From positions 26,974,802 through 27,038,801 of the forward strand of contig NC_063258.1 in the NCBI RefSeq assembly GCF_019578655.1: 64,000 nucleotides of DNA, in the 5' to 3' direction. Below the pieces are notes generated by a model, which saw only the letters and a list, made by a program, of their open reading frames with translations, had not been told where the DNA came from and did not search any database. Origin of the DNA: Ricinus communis. Its lineage: Eukaryota; Streptophyta; Magnoliopsida; Malpighiales; Euphorbiaceae. Position numbers and translations under genes: made by a program. Positions within the stretch are counted from its first letter, which is position 1. Each line of letters starts with the position of its first letter. Below are positions 45,626 to 57,994 of the stretch, in pieces.

Positions 45626-48263
45626 CTTCAAGAAACCCAAAAGATGTGTATATATATATGGACTTCAAGAAAATATAAGAGAGATCAAGAATTCTGAAAG
45701 AATGAACTTAAAATGAAACCCGAGAATTATACTGCAAGAGATGGAGAGATCGATGATGGGTGGGCAGGGTAAAGATTTGTGGATAATTTATATGGGTGTT
45801 CAAAAGCACGCATGAGGTGAGGCAAGCAAGCAGATGAATTTTCCAAGAAAGTGAAGGAAAATTATATATTGAGGGAGTAACAGAGAGTAGGTTTGAAGGC
45901 AGCGCGTGAAGTTTGACTCAGTTGGCGGCTTATTGACTCGGACTGGGAACTGACCTCTAACATGCCGCCTCGTGGCTTCTAAGTGGGAAAGTTCCTAAAT
46001 TTCCTTTCTTGTTTTCCTTAATTTACTTGTATATATTTGTCAGCGGTTCAAAAGGAATTTCTAGAAGAAATGAGAGTTTTGGGTTATGTTCTCATTATTT
46101 TTGAATTTTCCTTATTTGATTTGGATTTGTCATAAAAATTTGACCCATTGAATAATGACGTTCGTCAATTCAGAAAAGGAAGAACAGCTTGAAGAGCACA
46201 AGGTTCTTTCTTCCTTTCTCTTTTTCTATCTTCACTATCTTCTCTAATCACCACAAGAACAAACGACAAGTGAGAGGCTATCTTCTGCCTATTTATTTCT
46301 CAGGCATATGATATGAAGGAAATTTCTCTTTTTCTTTTTCTTACTGAGTTATAATCCCCTCCTACAAAAAGAATTCTATAACTCAATTTCAATATTTTAT
46401 AATTATAAAAAGCAAAAGTAGTATAAATTTAAAATTTTATATATACAATTGTTTAATAGTACAGGTAACATATAATCAGTATAATTCTTTATTTTTTTAT
46501 ATATTTTATTTTATAGTCCATCGCTAATTATTTTTAGATGTTAATGATCTATTTTTTTTAATATTTCATAATCAATAAATTCTAGCATATTGTTTTAAGA
46601 GTTTTACAGTTTTTTCATTATTGAAATATCGCGATCCCTTTCTATAGAAGTTTTATATGATCCTTTTATTATAAGATATCAAATTTCTCTTTATAAGAGT
46701 GATGAAAGAATAAAAAAATTAAATCCAAACAATTGAACTCGTTAAAAATACATTTATAGAATTGATATATAATTTAATATCACTAAATGAAGCGTTTTTT
46801 TCGCAGCATTATAGTGTATTATTCTGTCAATATAATTGATAATTATTAAAAATAAATTTTTATTTTTTATATATACTTATAGAATTTTATTACTTCTAAA
46901 AGAATAATATAGGTAACATATTCATTACTAACTCATTATTTTATGAATAAATTATTGTGATATCATAATATTTAATCAGAAAAAGACAAGGAATTAGAGC
47001 GTGGGATGATTGAAGACGGAGAAAAAGGGAAGAAAGAAGTTATTGTTCAACTTTTAGAAACAAGAAAGAAGCTTATGGAAGGTGTAAATAAAATTAAAAA
47101 GTAGAGACTAAACAATCTGTAATAATTTTGTGTGTATTTCCTGCATTCCAAACGTGGCAGCTTTTGGAATTGGAAGAAAATGTGGAAAAATCAATCAATT
47201 ACTGAAAGGTCCAACACATTTGGCTGCACACGTATTAAAATATCGTATCAGAAACAAAGCCATGGGTTGTTATAATGTAGTAGAAGAACCGTAGTGGCTA
47301 AGTGGGAAGGTACTCCATAAATTACATTATATTAAAAAAGAGAAGAATAATATGCAAAAAAGTTAAATAGAAAATGGTCTTAACTTAATTATTAGAGGGA
47401 TAGCTGCAGTGCCATTCAAAGAATATATTATTAATAAACTTAGTACCATCTCACTCCCATAATCTTTTATACATATATTTACTTATTCCAAATTCATCCC
47501 TATTTGTTTCAAACTCTCCTCCATATTTAGTTATGGACCTCTCACTATTGCTTTGCGAGCAGTCACACAGTTATGGGCAGAGGGTACTGACATTTGCATA
47601 TCATCACTACCCTTTAAAATAAACTAAAGTTTTGTCTTAGCCAAAATCGTCAGCATGTTTGTCCATTCTGCACAATTTCTCTCTTCTAAGCAAAAAGCCT
47701 ATCCATCCACCCGAAAGACTAATGCGATTATCGGAAGCAACAAATGCTCTTTCCCTCTCCCAATCAATTATCAACTCATGCAAATACAGTACATAAAATC
47801 AGTATCAATAGCTTAAAAGCAAATACCCTTGCCACTTAGCAATTAACAAGTGGAACTTGCATGGCTAGCTGTATCTGGCCATTTGGCAGAATCGCTACCT
47901 CGTGTCATACGATTGATAAACAAAGCTCTACCCGACTCTTTGCTATTCCAGAGAAGAACGGTGGGCCTAAACCTGATGTGCCTATTTTTAGCGGCTTTTG
48001 CTATCTATCTTGTTAATGTTAGGCCATGGTTTGGTTTAGATGAGTGAAGAAGGTGTATAATAGTATTCAAGTGGTTTCTTGTCTCCTTTAGCTATGGTTA
48101 TAATGAGTGGAAGGTGTAACACTGCAAGTGGCTGGCCTTTTGTGGATGCGTCTCATCACCTTAACGAACGCGAAAACCAAACCTTTTCTCGGAAGGGAAT
48201 CAATTAAAACCTCTAAAAGCACTTTATACCCTTTAACCATCTCTCCTTATCCTTCCTTTCTTT
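45626..48263. other. Intergenic: upstream regions of two divergent genes
   Basis: Contains the promoter of the arabinogalactan peptide (minus strand) and that of the gene at 48372 (+ strand). The middle (46300-47350) is AT-rich. A 65-codon + frame at 47850-48047 has no recognisable domain. No further gene seen. Confidence 0.55.
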
Positions 48264-48266
48264 CCT

Positions 48267-48276
48267 TATATAATAA
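48267..48276 (+). promoter_or_regulatory. TATA box of the small CSPT-motif gene
   Basis: TATATAATAA after a pyrimidine-rich stretch, 96 bp before the ATG at 48372. Spacing suits a short 5' UTR. Confidence 0.6.
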
Positions 48277-48371
48277 CCCCAGAGTCCACATATTCTTTGC
48301 TTTTTCTCTCAAGCACCTCTTGCACATAAACACATTAACAACCTCTCCAAGAAGAGGATTGAAAGAAAAAT

Positions 48372-48644
48372 ATGTGTAATCAAGTTGTACCTTTGAATAG
48401 CCACAGGGCGTTGGCGGAGGAGCAAAGATGGCTCCTTTTGCGAGCAGTTCAGCTAGTTACCGAGCAAGCAGGGACAGAGACGGCCAACGCTGCTGCTGCT
48501 AGTGCCGCTGGTAGTGCTGATGCTGGTGGCGGTGGTGGCTCGATAAAGATGTGTGTTTGTTCACCTACGAGGCACCCAGGATCCTTCAGGTGCAGGCACC
48601 ATCATGTTGATTATGCATGGGGTCGTAGAATAACAAAGAAGTGA
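48372..48644 (+). CDS. Small serine-rich-protein-like protein, CVCSPTRHPGSFRCRHH motif
   Basis: A single-exon, 90-aa plant protein of unknown function. It begins MCNQVVPLNSHRALAEEQRW. A low-complexity Ala/Gly stretch follows (about residues 36-58), then the family signature CVCSPTRHPGSFRCRHH (62-78) and a short basic end. The signature's two close Cys, a third Cys and several His could bind metal, but this is not shown. Arabidopsis relatives are annotated only as serine-rich protein-like. The TATA box at 48267 and the signature support a real gene. A second member lies 6 kb away on the other strand (54478-54714). Confidence 0.85.
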   Translation: MCNQVVPLNSHRALAEEQRWLLLRAVQLVTEQAGTETANAAAASAAGSADAGGGGGSIKMCVCSPTRHPGSFRCRHHHVDYAWGRRITKK

Positions 48645-49708
48645 GCGAGTACAGTAATGATTATAATCAAACGTCTAATTTCGAGTGTATAAACTAGAAA
48701 GAAACATGCTGTGTGTATACTCCATGCCATGTATCTTCTTTCTGCAATTTATTGGATTGTATACATATTACACGAGTAGCTCTTCCTTGTTTCTCATCCC
48801 GTTTCTGTCTGTGCCCTTAATCTCTGGTTACAATTTCACCTAAAGTCTCTTGTCCTTTACATACATCCCAAAAGAACATTGCCACTACTCTAGTTGGCAA
48901 TCGGAGCAAAATATTTTCTAAAGACGGGCATCTCGTAAAGTTTCTCTTCAAAAGAATGGCGTTCTCATAAAGGTTTGCGGAGAATAACCCATGGCATCTG
49001 GTAGGGTCCAATTTTGATTTGCATTGCATTCATAATGTCATCTTCTCGCTACAAGATAAACAAAGCAGAGTAATTTTTTGTAGTTCCATATGACATGATG
49101 ATTGATTGATTGATCATGTGGGAATTATTTCACCAAATGGGTTGGTGAAAAAATGGGTAATTTAACCTGCCAGTAGAAAAAAGATCTATTATTATCGATT
49201 AACTAATAATCGTGGTCCAGTTAAAAGAAAAACCTCACCGAATCATGCCCACTCTTATCTACAAAAACATAAACCGATAATCCAGAAAGATTCACTGCTG
49301 CAATTTTGTCTACACGCAAATAACAGAAACCTTGTTGTTGAATTGGTGGGATTTTTGTATTCATGAGCACCCTAGTTTTTTGCTTAAAAAACAAAAGAAT
49401 TTACTTCACAGTATTAATTACTGTATTAATGATGCGTTCATGTGGTTCCAACAAGTACATTCAGATACAGAAAGTTAACAACGGATCTTCAAGCTAAGCT
49501 TGCTAAGAATACATATATAGGGATGTTCTTTGGTAAAATGAATCCTTTACTGCAATCTTGTAGCTCGAAAAGACTTCACATGAAGCTATACACGACACGC
49601 AGTTCACACCTAGAATAAGGGCCCCCGAAAACGTCAAAACTATTTACCTCCAGCGCCCAGCTATCTGTCCTTCCTCTTCAAGAGGATCAGTGTTATATCT
49701 TCAATATA
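48645..49708. other. 3' flanks of convergent genes
   Basis: Holds the 3' UTR of the gene ending at 48644 and that of the LEA_2 gene (minus strand). A minus frame at 48817-49029 has no domain. Nothing else seen. Confidence 0.55.
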
Positions 49709-51872
49709 TCACTGGAAAAGTCAGACACCACTTTGTGGGTCAGCAAAGAACCTAGATAATGAACAATATAATACGGACCAATATAACTAGCAAACTCGAC
49801 TCTAGCCATCTTACAAACATATGCACGCAACAGTGACCAGAAAACAGAACGTGACATGTTCTCCATCTTACAAGCTTATCTTACTTGCTGCCTTTAATTA
49901 TAGACATCTGGGTATGAGGGGACTATAGACATGCATACAAGCCATTTGATGAATTCTACAAATTAATCTTCTGAATTATTTGTATAGAGGAATTCCTCAC
50001 CTGAGGGTGACAATCTTCACGAACAATTGTCTGATTAACTGTATTCACATACACCTCACATGATACTTTTGCCTGGAACATTTTCAAGAACATAAATTAG
50101 ACTCGGCAAGACAGCTGCTATATCATCAATGTTGCAGAATTGAGAAAATAAAAGATGCAACACTGTAACAGATACAACCATAGAATAATGATGAGATGAG
50201 GTTTACTGCTTGCAACTCAACAGTACTACCAAAAATTCATTCAGGTAGTTAACACAAAAAGCTTAAATGCAAAAGTGCAAACGAACACAGCAGATTGACC
50301 TGCCTTTGAACATTACTGAACAGATTTTACATATATGCTGCTGGCTGATAGATACACAATTTACTGCATCCTTAATATAGATGGATAATACGCTTATCCA
50401 ATCTTATTATTTATTCATCATTCTCATCAAAATGGCCCATTTACGTGAGAAATGAAATAGTGCCCTATAGGCTACTGATTTGAGGCTTTATTTTAAGCAG
50501 TTTCCTTTTCTTATCTTTTCCCTTTTGTTCTTTTTACCAGTTTTGATGCATAAGCAAGTATGGGCGGCATGCCTGTTTGTAGCTATATATTTTTCAGAAT
50601 TGGATGGCCACTAAAAACTCCATCCACACTGATCTGTATTTTTATAATAATCACCGATACATTCACCCCAAATAATCGATTTGCTCCATTATGAAAAAGA
50701 ATGTTTCCAGAAGCTGTTTTATGCATTCGATCTCATTGACCATTTTACCTTATCCCGCCGGAGTTTTAAAGCTTTAAGAATTTTTGCATCAGGGCAAGCT
50801 TATATTAACTATTCTTCAACCCCAAAACTTTTGAAGTGCTCTCAATTATAGTATATCATTATTGCACCCTTCAGTTCCTAACATATGATGAGCTCAGATC
50901 GGGCACACATAGAAGCAATACACTGAATACCAATGCCTATAATTTCCTAATTTCCGCTGCAATCAGTCTTAAAGTAATTATACTAGATTTCAGCTCCGCT
51001 TAGCTCACCAATACCTACATTTTTGCTTGAAAAGTTCTGATGCCCTTAACAGCCCTAGTTCACTAGCACACAATTAAATCAATCAAATCAAATCCAGAAC
51101 AAATTTTAAACAAAAGAATCAATTTTTTTTATCTTTTTAAAGATGTTTAGAGAAAAATAAAGAACTAATCTTGATAGGAATTCTCACCCCTAGTATACAA
51201 TTACAATAAAATCAAATCAAGGCCAGAAGACATGCAACACAAAAAGAATCATACTTTTTTACTTTTAGGACAATGTTTAAAGAAAAAGGAATAAAGAAAG
51301 AAAGAACTAACCTTGATTGGAATCTTGAAAAAAAAGAACCCAAGTTCACCATTAACCATAGTATCAGTATCAAAAGGAATAACGCCTCTAGCTAAATCCT
51401 CAATCAAATAAAAAACATCATGAACAATTTCAAGCCCATTTAAATCGAGCGCAGCACTAATATAAGATGATCCTCTAGGCCTAACGTTCCCTCCTTTAGA
51501 ACTCACAACTCCAAGCTCTTTCCCTCTATACCCAACTGAAACATCGAGAGTATCATAGTCCAGTGAAAAGAAATCTCTATTTTTAACCCTAATCAGCAGA
51601 GAGAATGAGAGGTCTAGCGTGAATTTAGGAGACGAGTTGACATGGATGTGGTTGAGTTGGATTCGGGCGAGCTGCAGAGATGGGTCTGATGGGTAGAGAA
51701 AGTATACGGCGGCAGAGAGGAAGAGGATTGTGATTGCGGAGAGGAGGCAGCGGCGGAGGAAGATGTAGGCAGGGTTTGGTGGCTGGTGAAAGTACGGTAA
51801 AACGATGACGTTTTGCGGTATGGGGTGTGATGGCAATGGCGCGTATTGAAGATGTGATGTTTTTGCTGCCAT
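49709..51872 (-). CDS. LEA_2 domain membrane protein (NDR1/HIN1-like group), two to three exons
   Basis: A late-embryogenesis-abundant group 2 protein of the NHL/HIN1-like kind. Exon 1 is 51312-51872 (187 codons) and exon 2 is 50001-50072 (24 codons). Both are phase 0 with GT-AG borders. After exon 2 (…EDCHPQ) the best acceptor, at 49712, is followed at once by TGA (49709-49711), giving 211 aa. A cytosolic Pro-rich N-terminus precedes one membrane anchor (FLRRCLLSAITILFLSAAVY, about 38-57). The LEA_2 beta-sandwich follows (FTLDLSFSLLIRVKNRDFF, LDVSVGYRGKELG, ending CEVYVNTVNQTIV). The Met at 51872 is chosen over an upstream in-frame Met at 52034, which would add a poly-Phe, UTR-like stretch. 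The stop-only last exon is the weakest part. Confidence 0.82.
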
Positions 51873-54412
51873 GGTGTTTTTCTTTTCTTTTTGGTTGTGG
51901 ATGGTATGATATGATACAGTAATAATTGCTAAATACAGCTGTTGGTACAATAAATACGGTATGGTTTGTTGCGTTTCGATGATGTGGCTACAAGATGAGC
52001 AAAAGATTATTAAAAAAAAAAAGAAAAAAAGCAAGGGAAACTGTAAAAATCACCCCAACATGTTAATCTACCTTCAAATAGAGAAGCAAAATTACAGAAT
52101 AGCTCTTCAACTTTGGAGAAAGTTAATTAAGTATCGTTTTCTTAATTTCTTGTTTACATTATAAAGCTTTATGAATAATGCGATTAAATTCAAATTCTAA
52201 CACTGCTAGAATGTGACTAGTTAAGTCTACTTAAACTGTTAAACAACAGTATGATGAAATAAATATATAAAAATTTTAAACTTTTTAGGTATTTTTTCAA
52301 TTCTTAATTCATTTTTCTCTCTTCTCTTTTATTCATTTTTCAATCAAATAAATTAAATATGATTTGAAAACCCGGAGTGAAGAGTAAATTACCTATTCTT
52401 ATTATCTTTGCCTTTAAACTGGCGATAGTGAAGCTGTTACCACCGGCAACCTGGCAATAATGTTGTTTCTTTTTCTTTTTTTATCCTCGTCTTTGTTAAA
52501 TTGATTGAATTTTAAGAATAAAAAAGTTCTTTATTTGGCTGGTTAATTTGAAATAGAAAAAAAGATGAAAGTATATAATATAATATTTCTTTTTATTTCT
52601 ATTTTTAATTATTTTATATATCACTTTAATAATTATTTATCTACAGGATAATACTATTTGTTGCATGTGGAATCAAAATAATATTTAATTTAATTTGACA
52701 ATAACGTATTTACTAATTAAAATTTTAATAACTTTTTAAAATTAATTGTATTAATTACTATAGAAATTTTTAATGAAATTTTTATAATTTTTTTATTAAA
52801 TTATAGTTATTTTCCATATAAATTTACATATTATGCTGCACTTGAGATATATTTACTCTGTCTCCATTTAAACAAATAACATTTTCAATATAGATATTAG
52901 ACTTTCAAGCAACTTTTAATTTATTATTATTTCTAGAATGATTTTAGAATTATATTATCTCTCGTTAAATTTAAAAAATGAAAAAGTAATTTTTAAATGT
53001 ATTTTAATAGTTGCATTATCTATTCTTATTCAATTTTTTGTCCTTTTATTTTATTAATAAAAAATTAATTAGTTATAATTTAATAATAATAATAAAAACA
53101 GTGCGAGGAATGGTGAAAGTTGAGAGCCGTAGTCATATGCACAACAGGATGCCTCGTCCTTTTAAAACAAACAATTGCAAACCATATCAGTACTTGAAAA
53201 TGTCCGAATGACATGTGGATCCAATTGATTGCTGCCTGCTCCTATAAAAAATTAAAATGCACGACTTCTCTTCCTGTTTCATATTTTTGCAATAATTTTG
53301 GAGAGAGGGACCAAAGAGAATGACATGAATTCTAGATCCATCTCCTTCGCACATAAAATAAAATAACAGTCATGCTCAAACCCATTATCTCTAAAACATC
53401 ACTACATATTCACTCATTCAATCCAAAGAGGAATATTAATAATAATAATAAAAAAAATCATGTTTTCTTGATCTATTTTATATAAATTAAAATTTAAACA
53501 AAAGATAACAATCTTGATTATTGTAGGCCACTCAGAACATATCTCATCAATATTCTGTTATGGTCCAGAAGAAATTAGAGATATGGAAGGTAGCACAAGT
53601 CAAATTTCATGACATAAAATTGAGTGGGTAAGAATTAAGGCAGAGAAAAAAAATCAATCAAAATACCCGATCCAGTTTCTGGATAATTATCCAGTAACAA
53701 ACCAATTATGGTTGATTACTGTTGAACCCCACTATGTGTTTGATTAACAGAATCTTAAATCAATCTAGTTAGTTGATTTTCATTACAATGAATTATACAA
53801 TTGAAAATATTTAAGATATTCGATTAAGTGTAATAAATAGGAAAGATATTAGTATTATTAGACACACCGATCTCTTGAAGTGTTGATTAATCATTACAAG
53901 GCAATGATAATCCTGTTACACCAAACATCACAACTAAAACAATATAGCTTTTTGGTTAACTGTCCCCAAAATCACTCCAGCTATCTGCTGCAGTAAGTAA
54001 TTAATCATTCATAACATGTACACTTGAGTTATCATCTCTTTGATTTTTATTTTAAGAAAAGAAAAACAGTAATTACTTCTTAATTATCTTTTTCCCTCTC
54101 TTTGGATAGATCAAGAATCCATTTTCTTCATCACCAAACTCCTCAGGTATAACCTCCAAAAAATTTCAGTTCTTGGGAGTAGCCTCCGATATTATGTCCT
54201 CTCTGCTTACCTTTGATAGAGATGGAGAGTACTGATTCTTACCAAAACAGCCAACATAAAATATAGAAATAAAATAACATGTAACGGAAAACCCATTAAT
54301 CTTATACCACATAACATCCGAAATCAGCAATCTTGACAAAGATCCTTTACACAAAAACTCTTGCTTTCATGTCTTATGTTCTTCACAGAGTTAAGGAACA
54401 TAAAAGGAGTTG

Positions 54413-54457
<45 letters not shown>

Positions 54458-54477
54458 GACCACCACTGTCATGATAA
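51873..54477. other. Intergenic AT-rich DNA
   Basis: Includes the upstream region of the LEA_2 gene and the 3' flank of the gene at 54478, plus a (TA)n tract at 54416-54447. Short frames at 53011-53211 and 54166-54354 show no domain. No gene supported. Confidence 0.55.
54416..54447. repeat. (TA)16 microsatellite
   Basis: A perfect 32-bp TA run just downstream of the gene at 54478-54714, followed by a short (AC)n. Confidence 0.95.
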
Positions 54478-54714
54478 TTAATTAGTAGACTCGACTGACT
54501 TGGGAGAAAGAGAATTTACAGATTTATTAGTAGGCATAGAGTTTGAACGTTTCATAAGTGACCTTGACCTATGAAATCTGCACCTGAAAGAACCTTCATG
54601 GGTTGTCGGTGAACACAAGCATTGGCCACCAGCCTTTGGTGAGCTTGACGCGGCCATGGTTTCGCCGCCTTTCGGGGAGGTGGTGGAAATCGCCATGCTA
54701 CCATGCGAGGCCAT
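54478..54714 (-). CDS. Small serine-rich-protein-like protein, CLCSPTTHEGSFRCRFH motif
   Basis: A single-exon, 78-aa member of the same family as 48372-48644. The N-terminus is Ser/Thr/Gly-rich (MASHGSMAISTTSPKGGETM). The signature CLCSPTTHEGSFRCRFH lies at residues 33-49. A basic Ser-rich tail follows (RSRSLMKRSNSMPTNKS...) with possible phosphorylation sites (RSNS). It lacks the N-terminal QVVPLNSHR segment of its neighbour. A TATA box lies 70-80 bp upstream. Function unknown; the tail resembles the many serine-rich-like members that carry an SRSLMKR-type motif. Confidence 0.85.
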   Translation of the reverse strand: MASHGSMAISTTSPKGGETMAASSSPKAGGQCLCSPTTHEGSFRCRFHRSRSLMKRSNSMPTNKSVNSLSPKSVESTN

Positions 54715-54783
54715 CTAGAAATTATTGTGGTTATGTGTGTAAATCAAGAAACTCAAATGAGCAAAACGAAAGTTGTAAAGAGG

Positions 54784-54794
54784 TTATATATAGT
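54784..54794 (-). promoter_or_regulatory. TATA box of the gene at 54478-54714
   Basis: On the minus strand ACTATATATAA lies about 75 bp upstream of the ATG at 54714, a normal distance for a short leader. Confidence 0.6.
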
Positions 54795-54799
54795 ACAAG

Positions 54800-57700
54800 A
54801 ATTAGTAAGTTTGCTTAGGAAGGTCAGAATTGGTAAACCCAACGAAGTGGTGCGGTATGAGTATACTTTATTTGTCTATATTGTAACTTACCAAATAAAT
54901 TTATATATGATTCGGTGCATGAAATCCCTTTTAAATTAGAGTAACTTATTAGGAGGAGTCATAAGAATTACTTTGGGATTTGAATAAGATTACTGTGTAT
55001 GAATGGGACCATTTCTATCTCTCCTTAACCAATAAAAAGTTTGATGAATTATGGCCAAACAAATAATATATTTTATATATATTACATATAATAATTATAA
55101 ATTAATTATTATTATTTTTCAATTATAACTAAATACAATTATTAGTCTTAGCATAAATAAATTTAATTTTTGTTCAATATTGAATCAAAAAATATTTAAT
55201 TATTTCTATTCACCTTCCTTATTTTACTAAATGTATCTTTAGAATATATATTTTTAGCCTGAATAATTTTTAACTAGTTCTTAAACTTTATATTAAATAA
55301 TTAATATAAACATAAATATATATGAATTTTCTAAATACACTTAAATTGAACAAAAAGATTTCCTAACTCTATCTTCCTATGTTTGAAAGGGAAACAAGAA
55401 AAAGGAAATGAATTGATTTGTATAGTTGAGTTCATGGTATGCGATTTGGATGATATGTTTTTCTAATCCAATTATTTGCTTAGATGGTCCAATCTTGTCC
55501 CCGCCATTTATTTAATAAACTTTAAATAAATATCATAAGATCGACTTTATTGTATTTTCCTTTTATCCTCGAGTCATCTACATGAATAGAGTTGCTAATT
55601 AGATTATAGGTGGAGAACAATGAATCATTTGATTGCATATTGAATTCAACAAATAAGGGAAGTGGTAGACAAAGTTTGAATTGCCATAAATATCCCATGT
55701 TTTATTTTATAACTTAAAATATTAAAACTTAAATTATAGTAAGCGTCAATAGATAATTAATAATTCTTTTTATATTTTAATTTTTATCTACGAATCTATA
55801 TTAAAAAGATAAAGATAAAAATTAGTAGTATTAACTAAAATTTTATATCTTTTTAATTTAAGTATGGATTGAAAATAAATTATTGAATTTCTTAATGAGT
55901 TGGAAACGAGAGAGAAAAGAAAAAAGAAAATTGAAAATTGAAAATGGAAAGGGTGAGAACTGTATTATTCCAAAATTTAAATATAAAAGGAAGAAGGAGA
56001 AAGAGCACATGAAGAGATGAGGTTTTCATGTGGGAAAGTACATGTGGATGTTTGTATTTAGCACACGTATTAGATTCCCTCACTTTCTCAATTAAGTCAC
56101 ATGTCTTCTCCCAACTTACGTTCAAATTTCCATTCTTTTATTATTGTTTTCTTTAACTGTCTTTTTTAGCTCATTTAAATTTAATTTCCTATTATTACTA
56201 TTTACATCTTACCCAATTATTTACAAAAACAACATTATATATCTAGTTATGAGAAAACTAATTAAATTAAATTAATTTATCTTTCTAGAGATATTATAAT
56301 TAATTTGACATAAAAATAAAATATATACGAGATTTTATAATTAAAATTTTTTTAATTTAAAAATAAATTGATTAGTGTGAAATAAAAAGAGTATATCATT
56401 AGTTTCAACTGACCTATAACTTTTATTTTTTATTAAAATAATATGCATGTCTTAATCAGAAATATTATTAAATATAAATTTATATAAATAATTAAATATA
56501 AAAGTTATTTTGATGTAATCAGCTTTGTGTACCTATACCAATATATTTATACTCGAAGACGAAAAAAAATAAAAAGTCAGCATGTTATTGTAAATTAATA
56601 AAATTTAGAACACCCAACTTCGAAATTCTTTTCATATGATTTCAATTTCCACAACTAAAAATAGCCCCACAAATTTGTTGGTTTAATTTTCAAACAAAAG
56701 GACAATACGACATCGTAGAAGGCATGGGCTTCACGCAAGTAAAAAAACTCTAGCATTGAAGCAGCAGACACCTAATCGAAATGGACCATATTCCAAGAAC
56801 TCGGGTTTCGGTTCGAATCGGACATTCTATATCTTCAGTAGAATACAACGACTACAGGATGAGTACGTGGCATTGGCCCACTTTTCCGTCCAATCAATCT
56901 CCAAACTCAAATAAAATTCTATGGTCCTACCAACTATCAAAATCATAACCATTTCACTCCATTATTATTACATTTGTAGGACCAAAACCTTACCAAATTG
57001 GTTTTATTCATTTTTTTTTATAAAAATTACAGAAAATATTGAATTTTTTGAAATAAGATCATTTATACAGTTAAAGAATTTTCTTTTAAATATATAAAAT
57101 CCACACTTTAAAAAAATATTACAAACTTTCATTTTTTTTTTCTTTTTATGGGATTGTATACAAAGAAGTTCAATTTCTCTTTTCTTTTTTAACTTTTTTT
57201 TATCATTAATCTTATTTCATCATTTTTCTCTTACTTCTCCAGAAAATTATCAACACTTTTACACAGTAATTAGCAACGTCTTAGAATTTGAAAAAATTTA
57301 ACTTGTCGTCGACACCGATTGCTTATTTCAGTGGTGCTTGCTCATTCCTTGGTCGTTTTTCCTTTAACAAAAACAACCACTCTCCCTCTCATGTCATGGA
57401 TTCTTTGAAATTTTTTTTTTCTATTTCTGTATGATTTTTCAGGTTGGTATTGAAGTGTTTCTATCAAAAAAAATTTAGTTATATAATTATTTAATTTGAT
57501 TTGTGAATGTTTGATTCAAATTTTACATTGTGTTTGTTAAATAAGACGTGAATACATGAGTGATAAGTTTAATAGTATTTTAGATGTCTTAAATGGAAAT
57601 AAAATGATAATTTACATCTTCAAATTCTTTTACTTTCTACCTATTTGTTAATATGCTTAAACTATAGATTATAATTTTTTAGTGGGGAGAGAATGTCACT

Positions 57701-57963
57701 CAACTCCATAGATTTTATAGTGGGGCAACAATAACCTTTAATATGAATGAGTTTGTATGAGTTTTAGAAGTTGGCAGATTTGTATGGATGAATTTATATA
57801 ATTTACCCTTTTAGTATTAAAATGTATAAAGAAATAGATAATTATAATATTTGAACATCTAAGGTGTTTGATATATTTTTTGAAAAGTAAATTACTTGTT
57901 TACTTTTGGTGATAGTTTTAGTGTGTATGGTGTTTATGAGTTTGATATTATATTCAAAACAAT

Positions 57964-57994
<31 letters not shown>

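Noticed and set aside
47850..48047. 65-codon + strand frame upstream of the gene at 48372
   Set aside because: No domain; likely chance in the promoter region.
52000..52034. Upstream Met of the LEA_2 frame at 52034
   Set aside because: It would add a poly-Phe stretch from an A-rich, UTR-like sequence; family members start near the Met at 51872.
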